Of a stretch of 33,653 nucleotides of DNA, positions 24,887 through 33,485 are shown in pieces. Numbering within the stretch: position 1 is the stretch's first letter; every line of letters begins with the position of its first letter. This DNA comes from an uncultured Pelagibacteraceae bacterium (GTDB lineage Bacteria > Pseudomonadota > Alphaproteobacteria > Pelagibacterales > Pelagibacteraceae): contig CACIYQ010000009.1 in NCBI GenBank assembly GCA_902590915.1, positions 1-33,653 on the forward strand, in the 5' to 3' direction. The translations under genes and the position numbers were made by a program. Below the pieces are notes generated by a model. The model was not told the DNA's origin. It did no database searches and saw only the letters and a list, made by a program, of their open reading frames with translations.

Positions 24887-25078
24887 TTATTTGCTGTGCG
24901 GTGGTAACTTCTTTTCTACAAACATTTCATGTTTTCTCGTATCAGGATTATATTTTTTGGCTGAAAGTTTTACCTTAGCCTTTTCACCACCAGCAGGTTT
25001 TTTTACATAATAAAAAAAAGAACTATCAGGTTTAGCTTCAGGAACTAGTCGTACTTTAACATGAGTTTTTTTTGCCAT
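24887..25078 (-). CDS. rpmG: Ribosomal protein L33
   Basis: A 63-residue 50S protein. The core VKVRLVPEAKPDSSFFYYVKK, AKVKLSAKKYNPDTRKHEMF and VEKKL follow the L33 pattern, with the KYNP-RKH signature. None of the four zinc-binding cysteines of the C+ form is present, so this is the zinc-free form. A short insertion (PAGGEKAKV) and a PPHSK tail make it a little longer than usual. Confidence 0.93.
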   Translation of the reverse strand: MAKKTHVKVRLVPEAKPDSSFFYYVKKPAGGEKAKVKLSAKKYNPDTRKHEMFVEKKLPPHSK

Positions 25079-25079
25079 A

Positions 25080-25442
25080 TTATTTTAATTCTTTTATAAT
25101 TTTAGAAATCTTAACTAATTTATTTTTTAAATTTTCAGCTTTTATAGATTTATCTGCAATTTCGTCAAGCTTTAAAGAAACTTGATTATTTAGTATTTTT
25201 TTTACACCGTTTATTGTCATACCTTGCTCCTTTAAAAGAAACTTAACTTTCTTTAATAAATTGATTGTTTTTTCATCATAATATCTTCTATTAGAGTTTA
25301 GTATTTTAGGTTTAATTTGATTAAATTGCGTTTCCCAAAATCTAATTATATGGGTTGGGCGAGTGCCATTTTTATTTGGTTGAAGTTTTAAAATTTTAGC
25401 AACTTCACCAATAGTTTTATATGCACTTTCAGATTTATCCAT
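25080..25442 (-). CDS. MerR-family transcriptional regulator
   Basis: A 120-residue protein with a MerR winged helix-turn-helix: YKTIGEVAKILKL, THIIRFWETQF, RRYYDEKTINLLKKVKFLLKEQG and MTINGVKKIL, then a short coiled coil to the end. There is no effector or metal-binding domain. Homologues beside ihfA in alphaproteobacteria (plsX-fabH-ihfA-merR cluster) are conserved but uncharacterised. It overlaps ihfA by 8 bp. Confidence 0.88.
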   Translation of the reverse strand: MDKSESAYKTIGEVAKILKLQPNKNGTRPTHIIRFWETQFNQIKPKILNSNRRYYDEKTINLLKKVKFLLKEQGMTINGVKKILNNQVSLKLDEIADKSIKAENLKNKLVKISKIIKELK

Positions 25443-25734
25443 TTTCTTTCATATTAATAAATTCTTTAAATTCTTTTGACGGCTTAAATAAAACAACTTC
25501 CCTACTTGAGATTATTTTTGACTCTTTTGTTTTAGGGTTTCTTCCTATTCTTGATTTTTTTTGTCTTATAGAAAATGTCCCAAATTTTGACAATTTTAGT
25601 TTTTTTTCAGATTTGATATTAATTACAATTGTTGATAAGAATTCTTCAATTAAATTTTCTGAGATTTGTTTGGAGAAACCAAGTTGCATATACACTAAAT
25701 TAACTAAGTCTTTTTTAGTTAAGTTTATTCTCAT
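25435..25734 (-). CDS. ihfA: Integration host factor alpha subunit
   Basis: A 99-residue HU/IHF-family DNA-bending protein. It begins with LTKKDLVNLVYMQLG, contains KLSKFGTFSIRQKKSRIGRN and the intercalating-proline arm motif GRNPKT, and ends VVLFKPSKEFKEFIN. With IhfB it bends DNA in transcription, replication and site-specific recombination, including possibly that of the integrase in this window. It starts 1 base after the plsX stop, with no fabH between them. Confidence 0.9.
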   Translation of the reverse strand: MRINLTKKDLVNLVYMQLGFSKQISENLIEEFLSTIVINIKSEKKLKLSKFGTFSIRQKKSRIGRNPKTKESKIISSREVVLFKPSKEFKEFINMKENG

Positions 25735-25735
25735 T

Positions 25736-26737
25736 TTAAATATTGTGTTTGATCTTTTCTATCAAATTACCTTTTACAATTCTATGACAAACATCTAGTG
25801 AATTTGAAAAACCTACATAATCTGTTCCGCCATGACTTTTGACCACTGGTGAGTCTAGCCCAATAAAAATTGCTCCATTGTACAATCTAGGATCTAATCT
25901 TTTCTTAAATTTCTTAAGATTTGATATGTTTATTAACGCAGAAATTTTACCCATAATATTTCCAGTCATTGTTTTTTTTAATTCGCCAGTAATAAAATTT
26001 GCTGTGCCTTCGGCTGTTTTTAAGGCAACATTTCCTGTGAACCCATCAGAAACAATTACATTAACATCCCCATCCATTAGATGATTTCCCTCAATATAGC
26101 CTGCAAAATTATAATTTTTGGAATTTTTTTCATTTAAAATCTGAAAGGTTTCTTTTATTATTTCATTTCCTTTTAATTCTTCAGATCCTATATTTAATAA
26201 TGCTACGTTAGGTTTTTCATTAGGATATAGTGACGTGTATAAAGCAGCACCCATTATGGAAAAATCAATGAGATTTTTTGAACTACATTCAATATTTGCT
26301 CCTAAATCTAATACGACACTCATTCCTCTTTTATTTGGCCAAAGCGCTGACAAAGCCGGTTTATCAATATTTTCGATCATTTTTAAATTAAGTTTAGCGA
26401 CAACTAATAAGGCTCCTGTATTTCCGGCTGATATAACTATGTCGGCTTTTTTTTCTTTAACACTTTGTATGGCAAGCCACATACTAGTTTCTTTGCCCCT
26501 CTTTGCTCCTTCTAAAGGGCTATCTGTGCTTTTTATTACTTTATCAGTGTGAACAATTTCATAAAATTTATCTTCAATTCTATTTTTAATTAATTGAAGA
26601 ATTTGGTTCTCGTCTCCAAAAATTTTATAGAAAATATTTTTATTTGTTTTATTGTTTAGAATAATTCCATCAATAATTTTTTTTGGAGATCCATCTCCTC
26701 CCATTGCATCTACTGCAATTTTTATCAAATCTGACAT
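25736..26737 (-). CDS. plsX: Phosphate acyltransferase PlsX
   Basis: A 333-residue enzyme making acyl-phosphate from acyl-ACP for phospholipid synthesis. The N-terminal IAVDAMGGDGSPKKIIDG, SAGNTGALLVVA, LDLGAN, LLNIGSEELKGNE, GNHLMDGDVNVIVSDGFTGN and LDSPVVKSHGG are family motifs in order. Length is slightly under that of E. coli PlsX. It is downstream of rpmF (17-base gap) as usual. Confidence 0.95.
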   Translation of the reverse strand: MSDLIKIAVDAMGGDGSPKKIIDGIILNNKTNKNIFYKIFGDENQILQLIKNRIEDKFYEIVHTDKVIKSTDSPLEGAKRGKETSMWLAIQSVKEKKADIVISAGNTGALLVVAKLNLKMIENIDKPALSALWPNKRGMSVVLDLGANIECSSKNLIDFSIMGAALYTSLYPNEKPNVALLNIGSEELKGNEIIKETFQILNEKNSKNYNFAGYIEGNHLMDGDVNVIVSDGFTGNVALKTAEGTANFITGELKKTMTGNIMGKISALINISNLKKFKKRLDPRLYNGAIFIGLDSPVVKSHGGTDYVGFSNSLDVCHRIVKGNLIEKIKHNI

Positions 26738-26754
26738 TATATTGAAATATTATA

Positions 26755-26937
26755 CTATTCTTTTGGGTCTAAAACTTGTCTTCCCTTGTACATACCAGTT
26801 TTTAAATCAAGGTGGTGTGATAACCTATATTCACCTGATTTTTTGTCCTCAACTATATTTTTAGTTGAATATTTCATTGTCTGGGCTCTTCTCATTCCTG
26901 TTCTAGAAGGTGTTTGTTTTCGTTTTGGTACAGCCAT
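26755..26937 (-). CDS. rpmF: Ribosomal protein L32
   Basis: A 60-residue 50S protein. [20 protein letters not shown] is the classic start and [18 protein letters not shown] the usual end. The zinc-binding cysteines of some L32 proteins are absent. It lies between the bc1 chaperone gene (2-base gap) and plsX. The DUF177/YceD gene that often precedes rpmF is not present. Confidence 0.96.
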   Translation of the reverse strand: MAVPKRKQTPSRTGMRRAQTMKYSTKNIVEDKKSGEYRLSHHLDLKTGMYKGRQVLDPKE

Positions 26938-26939
26938 AA

Positions 26940-27407
26940 TTAGGATTTACTTACACCTTTTATATAAGAATTCAAAGTTTTTTTTGATAAATCATTATTA
27001 AAATTCTCAAAATAATTAAGCAAATATTCACTATTTTCAAAATCACTCAGAAATATTTGAATTTTTTTTAATTTATCAGATTTCGACAAATCTTCCCAGA
27101 AGTGAATTTCTGAAACCATAGAATGGAATAAATTAACATAATCTTTCATTTTTTTATTAATAGATTGATCGCCATAACCAATTTCTCTTATACTTAGTTC
27201 AAGTTGTCGAAAATTAAAATCATAAATTTCTTGTAATAAACTCTTATTTTTATCATTTTTATAATTTTTCAAAAAAAAAGAGAAATGAAGTAAAAATAAG
27301 GTCAACCTATCTGAGAAATTATCCTTTCTATTTAAATTAATATATAAATCTTTATTTCTAGTGTAATTAATTAAATTGTTATAAACATATAAGTATTTTT
27401 CATTCAT
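26940..27407 (-). CDS. Ubiquinol-cytochrome c chaperone family protein
   Basis: A 155-residue protein (from ATG 27407) of the CBP3/Ubiq_cyt_C_chap family that helps assemble cytochrome b of the bc1 complex. Marks are [54 protein letters not shown], matching the family's LRE-GxGD pattern. The frame remains open upstream to a TTG at 27476, but that would lie inside the divergent bamE signal peptide, so ATG 27407 is preferred. Its ATG overlaps the ATG of bamE on the other strand by two bases. No Shine-Dalgarno is visible. Confidence 0.82.
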   Translation of the reverse strand: MNEKYLYVYNNLINYTRNKDLYINLNRKDNFSDRLTLFLLHFSFFLKNYKNDKNKSLLQEIYDFNFRQLELSIREIGYGDQSINKKMKDYVNLFHSMVSEIHFWEDLSKSDKLKKIQIFLSDFENSEYLLNYFENFNNDLSKKTLNSYIKGVSKS

Positions 27408-27891
27408 GCAAAATTTATTATATATAATTTTCTTATCTTTAATAGTTACTAATTGTTCATTTAAACCAGTTGTCAAACATCATGGTGTACCCTTTTTGGA
27501 AAAAAAACAAGCTTTATTAATTGTCAATGAGAGCAATAAGAATGATATTAAAAAAATATTAGGATATCCATCAACCAAAAGTAAATTTGATAATGATATT
27601 TGGATATATATAGAAAGGAAACAAACCCAATCAAAAATAAGTAATTTAGGAAAAATGAAAATTTTCAAAAATGATGTATTAGTTTTGCAAATTGATAATT
27701 ATGGTATCCTCAAAAAGAAGAATTTTTATAATAAGAAAGATATGAAAAATATTAAAATTTCGAAAGCATCAACAAAAGATGCGTACAATAGAAATGCTTT
27801 TATTTATGATTTTTTATCTAGTATGAGGCAAAAAATGAATGACCCCCTTGGTCAGAGGGCCAAAAAACGTAAAGAAATTACCCAGCGATAA
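27406..27891 (+). CDS. bamE: Outer-membrane assembly lipoprotein BamE (SmpA/OmlA)
   Basis: A 161-residue lipoprotein of the BamE family, part of the complex inserting outer-membrane proteins. A signal peptide [17 protein letters not shown] ends in a lipobox (C17), and the BamE core includes [20 protein letters not shown] with WIYIE and the following [12 protein letters not shown]. The C-terminal 40 residues are a basic extension. No Shine-Dalgarno is seen upstream because that DNA is the coding start of the divergent chaperone. The 3' end overlaps hppA by 14 bp convergently. Confidence 0.88.
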   Translation: MQNLLYIIFLSLIVTNCSFKPVVKHHGVPFLEKKQALLIVNESNKNDIKKILGYPSTKSKFDNDIWIYIERKQTQSKISNLGKMKIFKNDVLVLQIDNYGILKKKNFYNKKDMKNIKISKASTKDAYNRNAFIYDFLSSMRQKMNDPLGQRAKKRKEITQR

Positions 27892-29983
27892 CTGCTAATA
27901 AAAGTAACGCGACTATATTTGTAATTTTAATCATTGGATTTACAGCTGGACCTGCTGTATCTTTATACGGGTCACCAACAGTATCTCCTGTAACCGCAGC
28001 TTTATGCGCTTCAGAACCTTTTCCACCATGATTTCCATCCTCAATATATTTTTTAGCATTATCCCATGCTCCGCCACCTGCTGTCATTGAAACTGCAACA
28101 AATAAACCAGTGATGATTACACCTAATAGCATTGCACCAACAGCTGCAAGTGCAGCAACCTGTCCACCTATAGCTAAAATTATAAAATAAAGTACTACTG
28201 GGGAAAGCACTGGCAACAAAGATGGAATAATCATTTCTTTAATTGCTGCTACGGTTAATAGGTCGACTAATTTTGCATAATCAGGTTTCTGTTTTCTCTT
28301 CATTATACCTGGGAATTTTTTAAACTGTCTTCTTACTTCAACGACTACAGCACCACCTGCTCTACCCACAGCTTGCATACCCATAGAACCAAATAGATAA
28401 GGCAACATACCACCAATCAGTAATCCAACTACAACATATGGATTAGATAAATCAAAAGTTACAACAATACCTTCAAGTGCTGATCCAGCTTCTTTTGAAA
28501 AATGTTTAATATCCTCTGTGTAAGCAGCAAAAAGAACTAAAGCTCCAAGACCTGCTGATCCAATTGCGTAGCCTTTGGTAACAGCTTTTGTTGTATTTCC
28601 AACAGCGTCCAATGCATCTGTTGTTTTTCTAACTTTCTTATCCAAATTAGACATTTCTGCAATGCCACCAGCATTATCAGTAACTGGACCATAAGCATCC
28701 AAAGCAACAACCATACCTGCTAATGCAAGCATTGTGGTAACTGCAATTGCAATACCAAACAGACCAGCAATTGAATTAGTAATCAAAATACCAGCTACAA
28801 TTATTAAAGCTGGAATTGCAGTAGCCTCCATTGACACCGCTAAACCTTGAATTACATTGGTTCCATGACCAGTCGTTGAGGATAAAGCCACAGATTTTAC
28901 AGGTCTATAATTAGTACCAGTATAATATTCTGTAATCCAAATTAATAACCCTGTAATTACCAAACCAATAACACCACAATAGTACAAATTCATACCATTA
29001 AAAGTTTTACCGTTAACTGTATATTCGTTTGAAAAACCTATTACATAATCTGTAACAGGCCATAAAATTATTAAAGATCCAATAGCTGATACAATAAATC
29101 CTTTATACAAAGCATTCATAACATTTTTGTTATTGCCAAGTTTAACAAAAAAAGTACCAAGTATTGATGTAAGTAAACATGCTGCACCTATGCTTAAAGG
29201 ATAAATCATCATTTTCAAATCTCCAATAAAAAATATGGAAGATAAAACCATTGTAGCAACAATGGTTACAGCATATGTTTCAAATAAATCAGCGGCCATT
29301 CCAGCACAATCTCCAACATTGTCTCCGACGTTATCAGCAATTACAGCTGGATTTCTTGGATCATCTTCTGGTATACCAGCCTCAACTTTTCCAACAAGAT
29401 CGGCACCTACGTCAGCACCTTTTGTAAATATTCCACCACCTAATCTTGCAAAAATTGAAATTAACGATGCGCCAAATCCTAATGCAACAAGTGCATTAAC
29501 AATTTCTCTCTCATCTACTTTAAATTTTAATAATAAATAATAATAAACTGCTATAGACAACAATGCTAGTCCAGCCACTAACATTCCTGTTACAGCACCA
29601 GACTTAAAGGCTACAGAAAGTCCCTTTGCTAGACCTTTTCTTGAAGCTTCGGCGGTTCTCACATTAGCTTCAACAGACACAAGCATACCGACGTATCCGG
29701 CTATACCTGACAAAGCAGCACCAATTAAATAACCTACACCTACCAAAGGGCTGAAAGCGATGCTAACAATAACTAAAACGACTACACCAACAATTGCAAT
29801 TGTTTTATATTGTCTTGCCAGATATGCTTTTGCACCAATTTGTATAGCTGATGCAATCTCTTGCATTTTTGAATTACCTGCACTTGAATTAAGAATATTT
29901 TTTCCTGTGAAAAATCCATAAACAATAGATAATAAACCTGCACCAATTGTGTATAGTAAAATAGTTTCGACTATAGAGCTCAT
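27878..29983 (-). CDS. hppA: Membrane-bound H+-translocating pyrophosphatase
   Basis: A 701-residue, about 16-helix proton pump driven by PPi hydrolysis. [20 protein letters not shown] and [20 protein letters not shown] (about residues 210-235) are the catalytic PPi/Mg site, with the second site near the C-terminus ([25 protein letters not shown]). The K+-type position reads GNTTKA near residue 460: lysine there marks the K+-independent H+-pumping subclass (A marks the K+-dependent one). It is less AT-rich than its neighbours. It conserves energy from biosynthetic PPi, in keeping with an oligotroph. Confidence 0.97.
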   Translation of the reverse strand: MSSIVETILLYTIGAGLLSIVYGFFTGKNILNSSAGNSKMQEIASAIQIGAKAYLARQYKTIAIVGVVVLVIVSIAFSPLVGVGYLIGAALSGIAGYVGMLVSVEANVRTAEASRKGLAKGLSVAFKSGAVTGMLVAGLALLSIAVYYYLLLKFKVDEREIVNALVALGFGASLISIFARLGGGIFTKGADVGADLVGKVEAGIPEDDPRNPAVIADNVGDNVGDCAGMAADLFETYAVTIVATMVLSSIFFIGDLKMMIYPLSIGAACLLTSILGTFFVKLGNNKNVMNALYKGFIVSAIGSLIILWPVTDYVIGFSNEYTVNGKTFNGMNLYYCGVIGLVITGLLIWITEYYTGTNYRPVKSVALSSTTGHGTNVIQGLAVSMEATAIPALIIVAGILITNSIAGLFGIAIAVTTMLALAGMVVALDAYGPVTDNAGGIAEMSNLDKKVRKTTDALDAVGNTTKAVTKGYAIGSAGLGALVLFAAYTEDIKHFSKEAGSALEGIVVTFDLSNPYVVVGLLIGGMLPYLFGSMGMQAVGRAGGAVVVEVRRQFKKFPGIMKRKQKPDYAKLVDLLTVAAIKEMIIPSLLPVLSPVVLYFIILAIGGQVAALAAVGAMLLGVIITGLFVAVSMTAGGGAWDNAKKYIEDGNHGGKGSEAHKAAVTGDTVGDPYKDTAGPAVNPMIKITNIVALLLLAVIAG

Positions 29984-30023
29984 GAAAACCTTAATGTTGT
30001 TGGTTGTTAAATTTTAAGCTGGC

Positions 30024-30051
30024 ACAATACAAAAAAAGCTAAAAAAGACAA
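30024..30051 (-). promoter_or_regulatory. Candidate promoter of hppA
   Basis: On the minus strand TTGTCT (30046-30051) and TATTGT (30024-30029) are 16 bases apart, within the 78-base gap between thiL and hppA. Initiation would fall near 30017, about 33 bases before the ATG. Both boxes are moderate matches. Confidence 0.35.
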
Positions 30052-30061
30052 TAATTAACTT

Positions 30062-31021
30062 TTAAAATTGATGAATGTATCCTTTGTTTTTAAGCTGTAT
30101 TTCCTTACCTTTTTCATCAACAATTACTGATTTTTTTTTATTTGAATAAATTTTACCTATTTTAGAAATTCTAATACCTAAACTTTTAGCCGTTTGAGTT
30201 ATGATTCTTGATTTTTTCTTGCTAGCAGTAAATAAAATTTGATAATCATCACCGTTAGATATTAAATTAATTTTCTTTAATTTTCGCAATTTTATAATTT
30301 TTGATAATTTTTCCGAAATTGGTATTTTGCTTAGATTTAATAAAAATGATAATTTTTGATGATTAATCATTTTACCCAGGTCATCAACTAAACCATCTGA
30401 AATATCAATAGAAGAATTTGCAAAGTTTAATAATTTTTTTGTTAACTTAAATTGTATATCAGGAAGGTAATATTTTTGAATAAAGTATTGATTTAATTTT
30501 TTTGAATTTTTAATTTTATTTTTAAGAATTTGAAGGCCTATAAAACTATCTCCTAAATTTCCAGTAACATATATATCATCATTTAAGCAAACCTTATTTC
30601 TATAAACAATTTTTTTTGAAAAACCGAGAGATGTAATTGTAAAACTGAGCTTATTAGAAAATGTAGTATCTCCGCCACATAAAATAATATTATATTTCTT
30701 TTGCTCTTCTTTTAATGCTTTTGAAATTAACATTAGATTTTTTTTTGAAAAGGTTACTTTATTTCCTGAACCAGCTATAAAATAATATTTAGGAATTACT
30801 CCTTTACAAACTAAATCTGAGATAGAAGATCTCAAAATTTTTTTAATTACTAAATCTGGATATTTAAAGTCAACAAAATGATATCCTAATGTATATGTAT
30901 CTACAGATATAGCTAATCGGTTTTTATTATCAAAAAAAACATCGTCATTTAGATTAAGTGCGTATTGATTATTTTTTGAAATTTTTGATAAGTAATGTTT
31001 GATTAATTCAAATTCATGCAT
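30062..31021 (-). CDS. thiL: Thiamine-monophosphate kinase
   Basis: A 319-residue enzyme converting thiamine phosphate to thiamine diphosphate. Family marks are LNDDVFF near the N-terminus, LAISVDTYTLGYHF, RSSISDLVCKGVIPKYYF, ILCGGDTTFSNKLSFTITSL, DIYVTGNLGDSFIG and SIDISDGLVDDLGKM, the PurM/ThiL ATP site. SAR11 relatives keep ThiL although they cannot make the pyrimidine moiety of thiamine (literature knowledge). It overlaps nusB by 8 bp in the order ribH-nusB-thiL, common in proteobacteria. Confidence 0.94.
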   Translation of the reverse strand: MHEFELIKHYLSKISKNNQYALNLNDDVFFDNKNRLAISVDTYTLGYHFVDFKYPDLVIKKILRSSISDLVCKGVIPKYYFIAGSGNKVTFSKKNLMLISKALKEEQKKYNIILCGGDTTFSNKLSFTITSLGFSKKIVYRNKVCLNDDIYVTGNLGDSFIGLQILKNKIKNSKKLNQYFIQKYYLPDIQFKLTKKLLNFANSSIDISDGLVDDLGKMINHQKLSFLLNLSKIPISEKLSKIIKLRKLKKINLISNGDDYQILFTASKKKSRIITQTAKSLGIRISKIGKIYSNKKKSVIVDEKGKEIQLKNKGYIHQF

Positions 31022-31418
31022 TTTTAGATCTCAATTTTTTTCCTATATTATCTAAAAGTGCATTAAGATATTTGGTTTGAGAATTTTCTAAAAAAAAATT
31101 CGATGAATTTAAATACTCTTTTATAATAATATTTATGGATAGTTGCGGTTTATACATAAATTCATAAGTTGCAGCCTTAAGAATTGTTTGAAATACTTTA
31201 TCAAGATTTTCAAAAACAAAGTCATCACCCAATTTAGTATTTAACTCTTCTAATATAAGATCATTTCTTTCTATAGTGCCTGTTACAATATCTTTAATAA
31301 ATTTTTTGAAACGATGTTTGGGAAAATATAAAGCATCGTCATCATTATAAAATTTCCCATATAATTTTTGTATAATTATAACCCTTGGATTATTTTTTGG
31401 ATTAAAATGAGTTCTCAT
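31014..31418 (-). CDS. nusB: Transcription antitermination factor NusB
   Basis: A 134-residue all-helical RNA-binding protein, functioning with NusE/S10 in rRNA antitermination. LILEELNTKLGD, TILKAATYEFMYKPQLSINI with the I-x-EY helix (NIIIKEYLN), and KYLNALLDNIGKKLR are typical. The N-terminal NPRVIIIQKLYGKFYND replaces the RR-x-AR-x-x-AVQxLY motif with little conservation. It sits between ribH (4-bp overlap) and thiL (8-bp overlap). Confidence 0.9.
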   Translation of the reverse strand: MRTHFNPKNNPRVIIIQKLYGKFYNDDDALYFPKHRFKKFIKDIVTGTIERNDLILEELNTKLGDDFVFENLDKVFQTILKAATYEFMYKPQLSINIIIKEYLNSSNFFLENSQTKYLNALLDNIGKKLRSKNA

Positions 31419-31804
31419 CTTTGAGATAAAACAGAAATTACAGCTTTTGCAGCTTCAGCACCCTTATGTTTTCTAGCTATAGCTTGTTTCATGTTAATAC
31501 AGGTAATTATACCATTACCGATAGGTTTTTTATTAATTATAGATAAGTCCATAATTGCATTAGTTGATGCTTGTGAAATAAAATCAAAATGAGGGGTTTG
31601 ACCCTTAATAACACAACCTAATGCCAGGAATCCATCATATTTATTTATATTCTTTGAAATAGTTACTGGTATTTCAAATACACCAGGCACATTAACTATC
31701 CTTATCAAATTTGATTTAGGAATTAATTTTAATGCACTTTTCAACAAACCTTCAGAAATATCCTTATAATAATCTGCAATTACTATTAAATATTTCTTTT
31801 TCAT
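31415..31804 (-). CDS. ribH: 6,7-dimethyl-8-ribityllumazine synthase
   Basis: A 129-residue enzyme, shorter than the usual 150-160, condensing DHBP with the ribitylamino-uracil. The substrate region is NVPGVFEIPVTISKN, the catalytic histidine stretch GCVIKGQTPHFDFISQ has the expected PHFDF, and the C-terminal MKQAIARKHKGAEAAKAVIS is intact. It forms an icosahedral or pentameric shell in relatives. It shares 1 base with ribB. Confidence 0.94.
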   Translation of the reverse strand: MKKKYLIVIADYYKDISEGLLKSALKLIPKSNLIRIVNVPGVFEIPVTISKNINKYDGFLALGCVIKGQTPHFDFISQASTNAIMDLSIINKKPIGNGIITCINMKQAIARKHKGAEAAKAVISVLSQR

Positions 31805-32904
31805 TAAATTAATTCCTGCTTAATAATCTTTATATCATATCCCTCTAAACCAATAACTTTTTTTGGAGATTTAGTAATAAGTATCATATTTTTTATTTTT
31901 AAATCTTTTATTATTTGTGCACCTATACCATAATTTCTAATTAGTTTATCATTACCCTTTTTTTTCAATCCTTTATTTTTATAAACTTTAAGTGTTTGAG
32001 AGACAGATCTAAGATTAGAGTCTTTGATAAATACTAAAACACAATTTGGATATTTTTTAAAATAATTTAAAGTTTTATTAAATGCGTTTGGTAATTGTTG
32101 TTTTATTAAATAATTTTGAACTACATTTGAGGAAATAACCCTAACTCTAGGTGTAACACCTTTTTTGATTTTGCCCTTGATTAAAGCAAAATGCTCTGCA
32201 CCATCTAATATGTTTTCATAAATTTTTATCTTGTATTTTTGGTTTTTGACCTCAATAAAACTTTGTTTTTTAAATCTGATTAACTTTTCTTTTTTTAACC
32301 TATATGAAATAAGATCTTCGATTTTACCAATTTTAAGATTATGTTTATATGCAAAATTAAAAAGACTATCTCCTTTCGCCATCGTTCCATCTTCATTCAT
32401 TATCTCACATATAACTGCAGAATTATTTTTTTTAGCTAATTTAGATATATCAACCGATGCCTCGGTATGACCTGCTCTAACTAATACACCTCCGTCTTTT
32501 GCAATTATAGGAAATATATGGCCAGGTGAAACGATATCATTTTTTTCTGCATTTTTTCTTGAGGCAATTTTGATTGTTCTCGCTCTGTCTTTAGCGGAAA
32601 TACCTGTGGTAATACCTTTTTTTGCCTCTATTGAAACAGTGAATGCAGTCTGATTTCTCGATTGGTTTACTGGTGACATTAAAGTTAAATTTAATTTTTT
32701 TGCTTGAGAAGTATCTAAAGCAAGACAAATTAGACCTCGTCCATACTTCGCCATAAAATTAATATTTTTTGCATTAGTGTCAGATGTTGAAATTACCAAG
32801 TCACCCTCATTTTCTCTTTTTTCATCATCAACAAGAATAAACATACCGCCTTTTTTAGCGATATTAATTATTTGCTCAATTTTAGCAAAATTATTTTTTT
32901 TCAT
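31804..32904 (-). CDS. ribB: 3,4-dihydroxy-2-butanone-4-phosphate synthase with degenerate RibA-like half
   Basis: A 366-residue protein. Residues 1-200 are a complete DHBP synthase: DDEKRENEGDLV (26-37), YGRGLICLALD, TGISAKDRARTI, RAGHTEASVDISKLA and the metal/substrate motif MNEDGTMAKGDSL. Residues 205-366 align with GTP cyclohydrolase II in outline, but the zinc-binding cysteine cluster (CxxGD...CDC) is absent: the corresponding segment reads VRVISSNVVQNYLIKQQLP, with only one cysteine in the whole half. It looks like the RibBX type described in proteobacteria, so GTP cyclohydrolase II activity must come from elsewhere. It overlaps ribE by 14 bp and ribH by 1. Confidence 0.92.
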   Translation of the reverse strand: MKKNNFAKIEQIINIAKKGGMFILVDDEKRENEGDLVISTSDTNAKNINFMAKYGRGLICLALDTSQAKKLNLTLMSPVNQSRNQTAFTVSIEAKKGITTGISAKDRARTIKIASRKNAEKNDIVSPGHIFPIIAKDGGVLVRAGHTEASVDISKLAKKNNSAVICEIMNEDGTMAKGDSLFNFAYKHNLKIGKIEDLISYRLKKEKLIRFKKQSFIEVKNQKYKIKIYENILDGAEHFALIKGKIKKGVTPRVRVISSNVVQNYLIKQQLPNAFNKTLNYFKKYPNCVLVFIKDSNLRSVSQTLKVYKNKGLKKKGNDKLIRNYGIGAQIIKDLKIKNMILITKSPKKVIGLEGYDIKIIKQELI

Positions 32905-33484
32905 TAAAATAATTTCTAACGTATTTAGATAAGATATCTATCTCAATATTAACCAAGCTAGATTTCTTTAAAGTAGATAAATTTGTCTCTTTATAAGTGT
33001 GAGGGATTATCCAGATTTGAAATCCTTTTTTTGTAACTTTCGAAATAGTAAGTGAAATACCATTTACACTAATAGATGCTTTTTCTATTAAATGTTTTCT
33101 TTCCTTCTTAGGAATTTCAAAATCAAAAACATATGATTTATCGACTTTAAAGATACTCAATACCTTACCAACAGTATCGACATGACCTTGGCAAATATGT
33201 CCCGAAATTTTGGTACCATATTTTAAGGGTAATTCTAAGTTTATAATATCTCTAGGTTTTAAAAATTTAAACTTTGATCGTTTGATTGTTTCATTAGAAA
33301 GATAAAATTCCATATTTTTTTTTTTAAAAGAAATCAATGTTAAGCAAACGCCATCACAGGCTACTGATAACCCCATATCTTTATTTGAAACTTTTAGGTC
33401 ACTTTTAACAAAAATATTAAGCCCCTTATCTCTTTTGATTATTTTAGAAACAGACCCTTGATTATAAATAATTCCGTTAAACAT
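32891..33484 (-). CDS. ribE: Riboflavin synthase alpha subunit
   Basis: A 197-residue protein with two lumazine-binding repeats, making riboflavin from two lumazines. MFNGIIYNQGSVSKI begins the first repeat and LSVACDGVCLTLISF is its core; HICQGHVDTVGKVLS begins the second, with ASISVNGISLTISKV its core. The order ribD-ribE-ribB-ribH-nusB-thiL is the classical riboflavin operon of proteobacteria. The start is 1 base after the ribD stop. Confidence 0.94.
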   Translation of the reverse strand: MFNGIIYNQGSVSKIIKRDKGLNIFVKSDLKVSNKDMGLSVACDGVCLTLISFKKKNMEFYLSNETIKRSKFKFLKPRDIINLELPLKYGTKISGHICQGHVDTVGKVLSIFKVDKSYVFDFEIPKKERKHLIEKASISVNGISLTISKVTKKGFQIWIIPHTYKETNLSTLKKSSLVNIEIDILSKYVRNYFNEKK

Positions 33485-33485
33485 G

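Noticed and set aside
26235-26552. 105-codon frame opposite plsX
   Set aside because: Antisense to conserved PlsX motifs, with no recognisable product.
27842-27864. Hairpin GACC-CCCTT-GGTC / CCCT...AGGG in the end of bamE as an hppA terminator
   Set aside because: The stem is only 4 pairs, alternatives compete, and the nearest T-run on the hppA strand is not directly adjacent.
29235-29540. 101-codon frame opposite hppA
   Set aside because: It is antisense to the conserved hppA catalytic region and has no family or ribosome binding site; it is a shadow of hppA codon usage.
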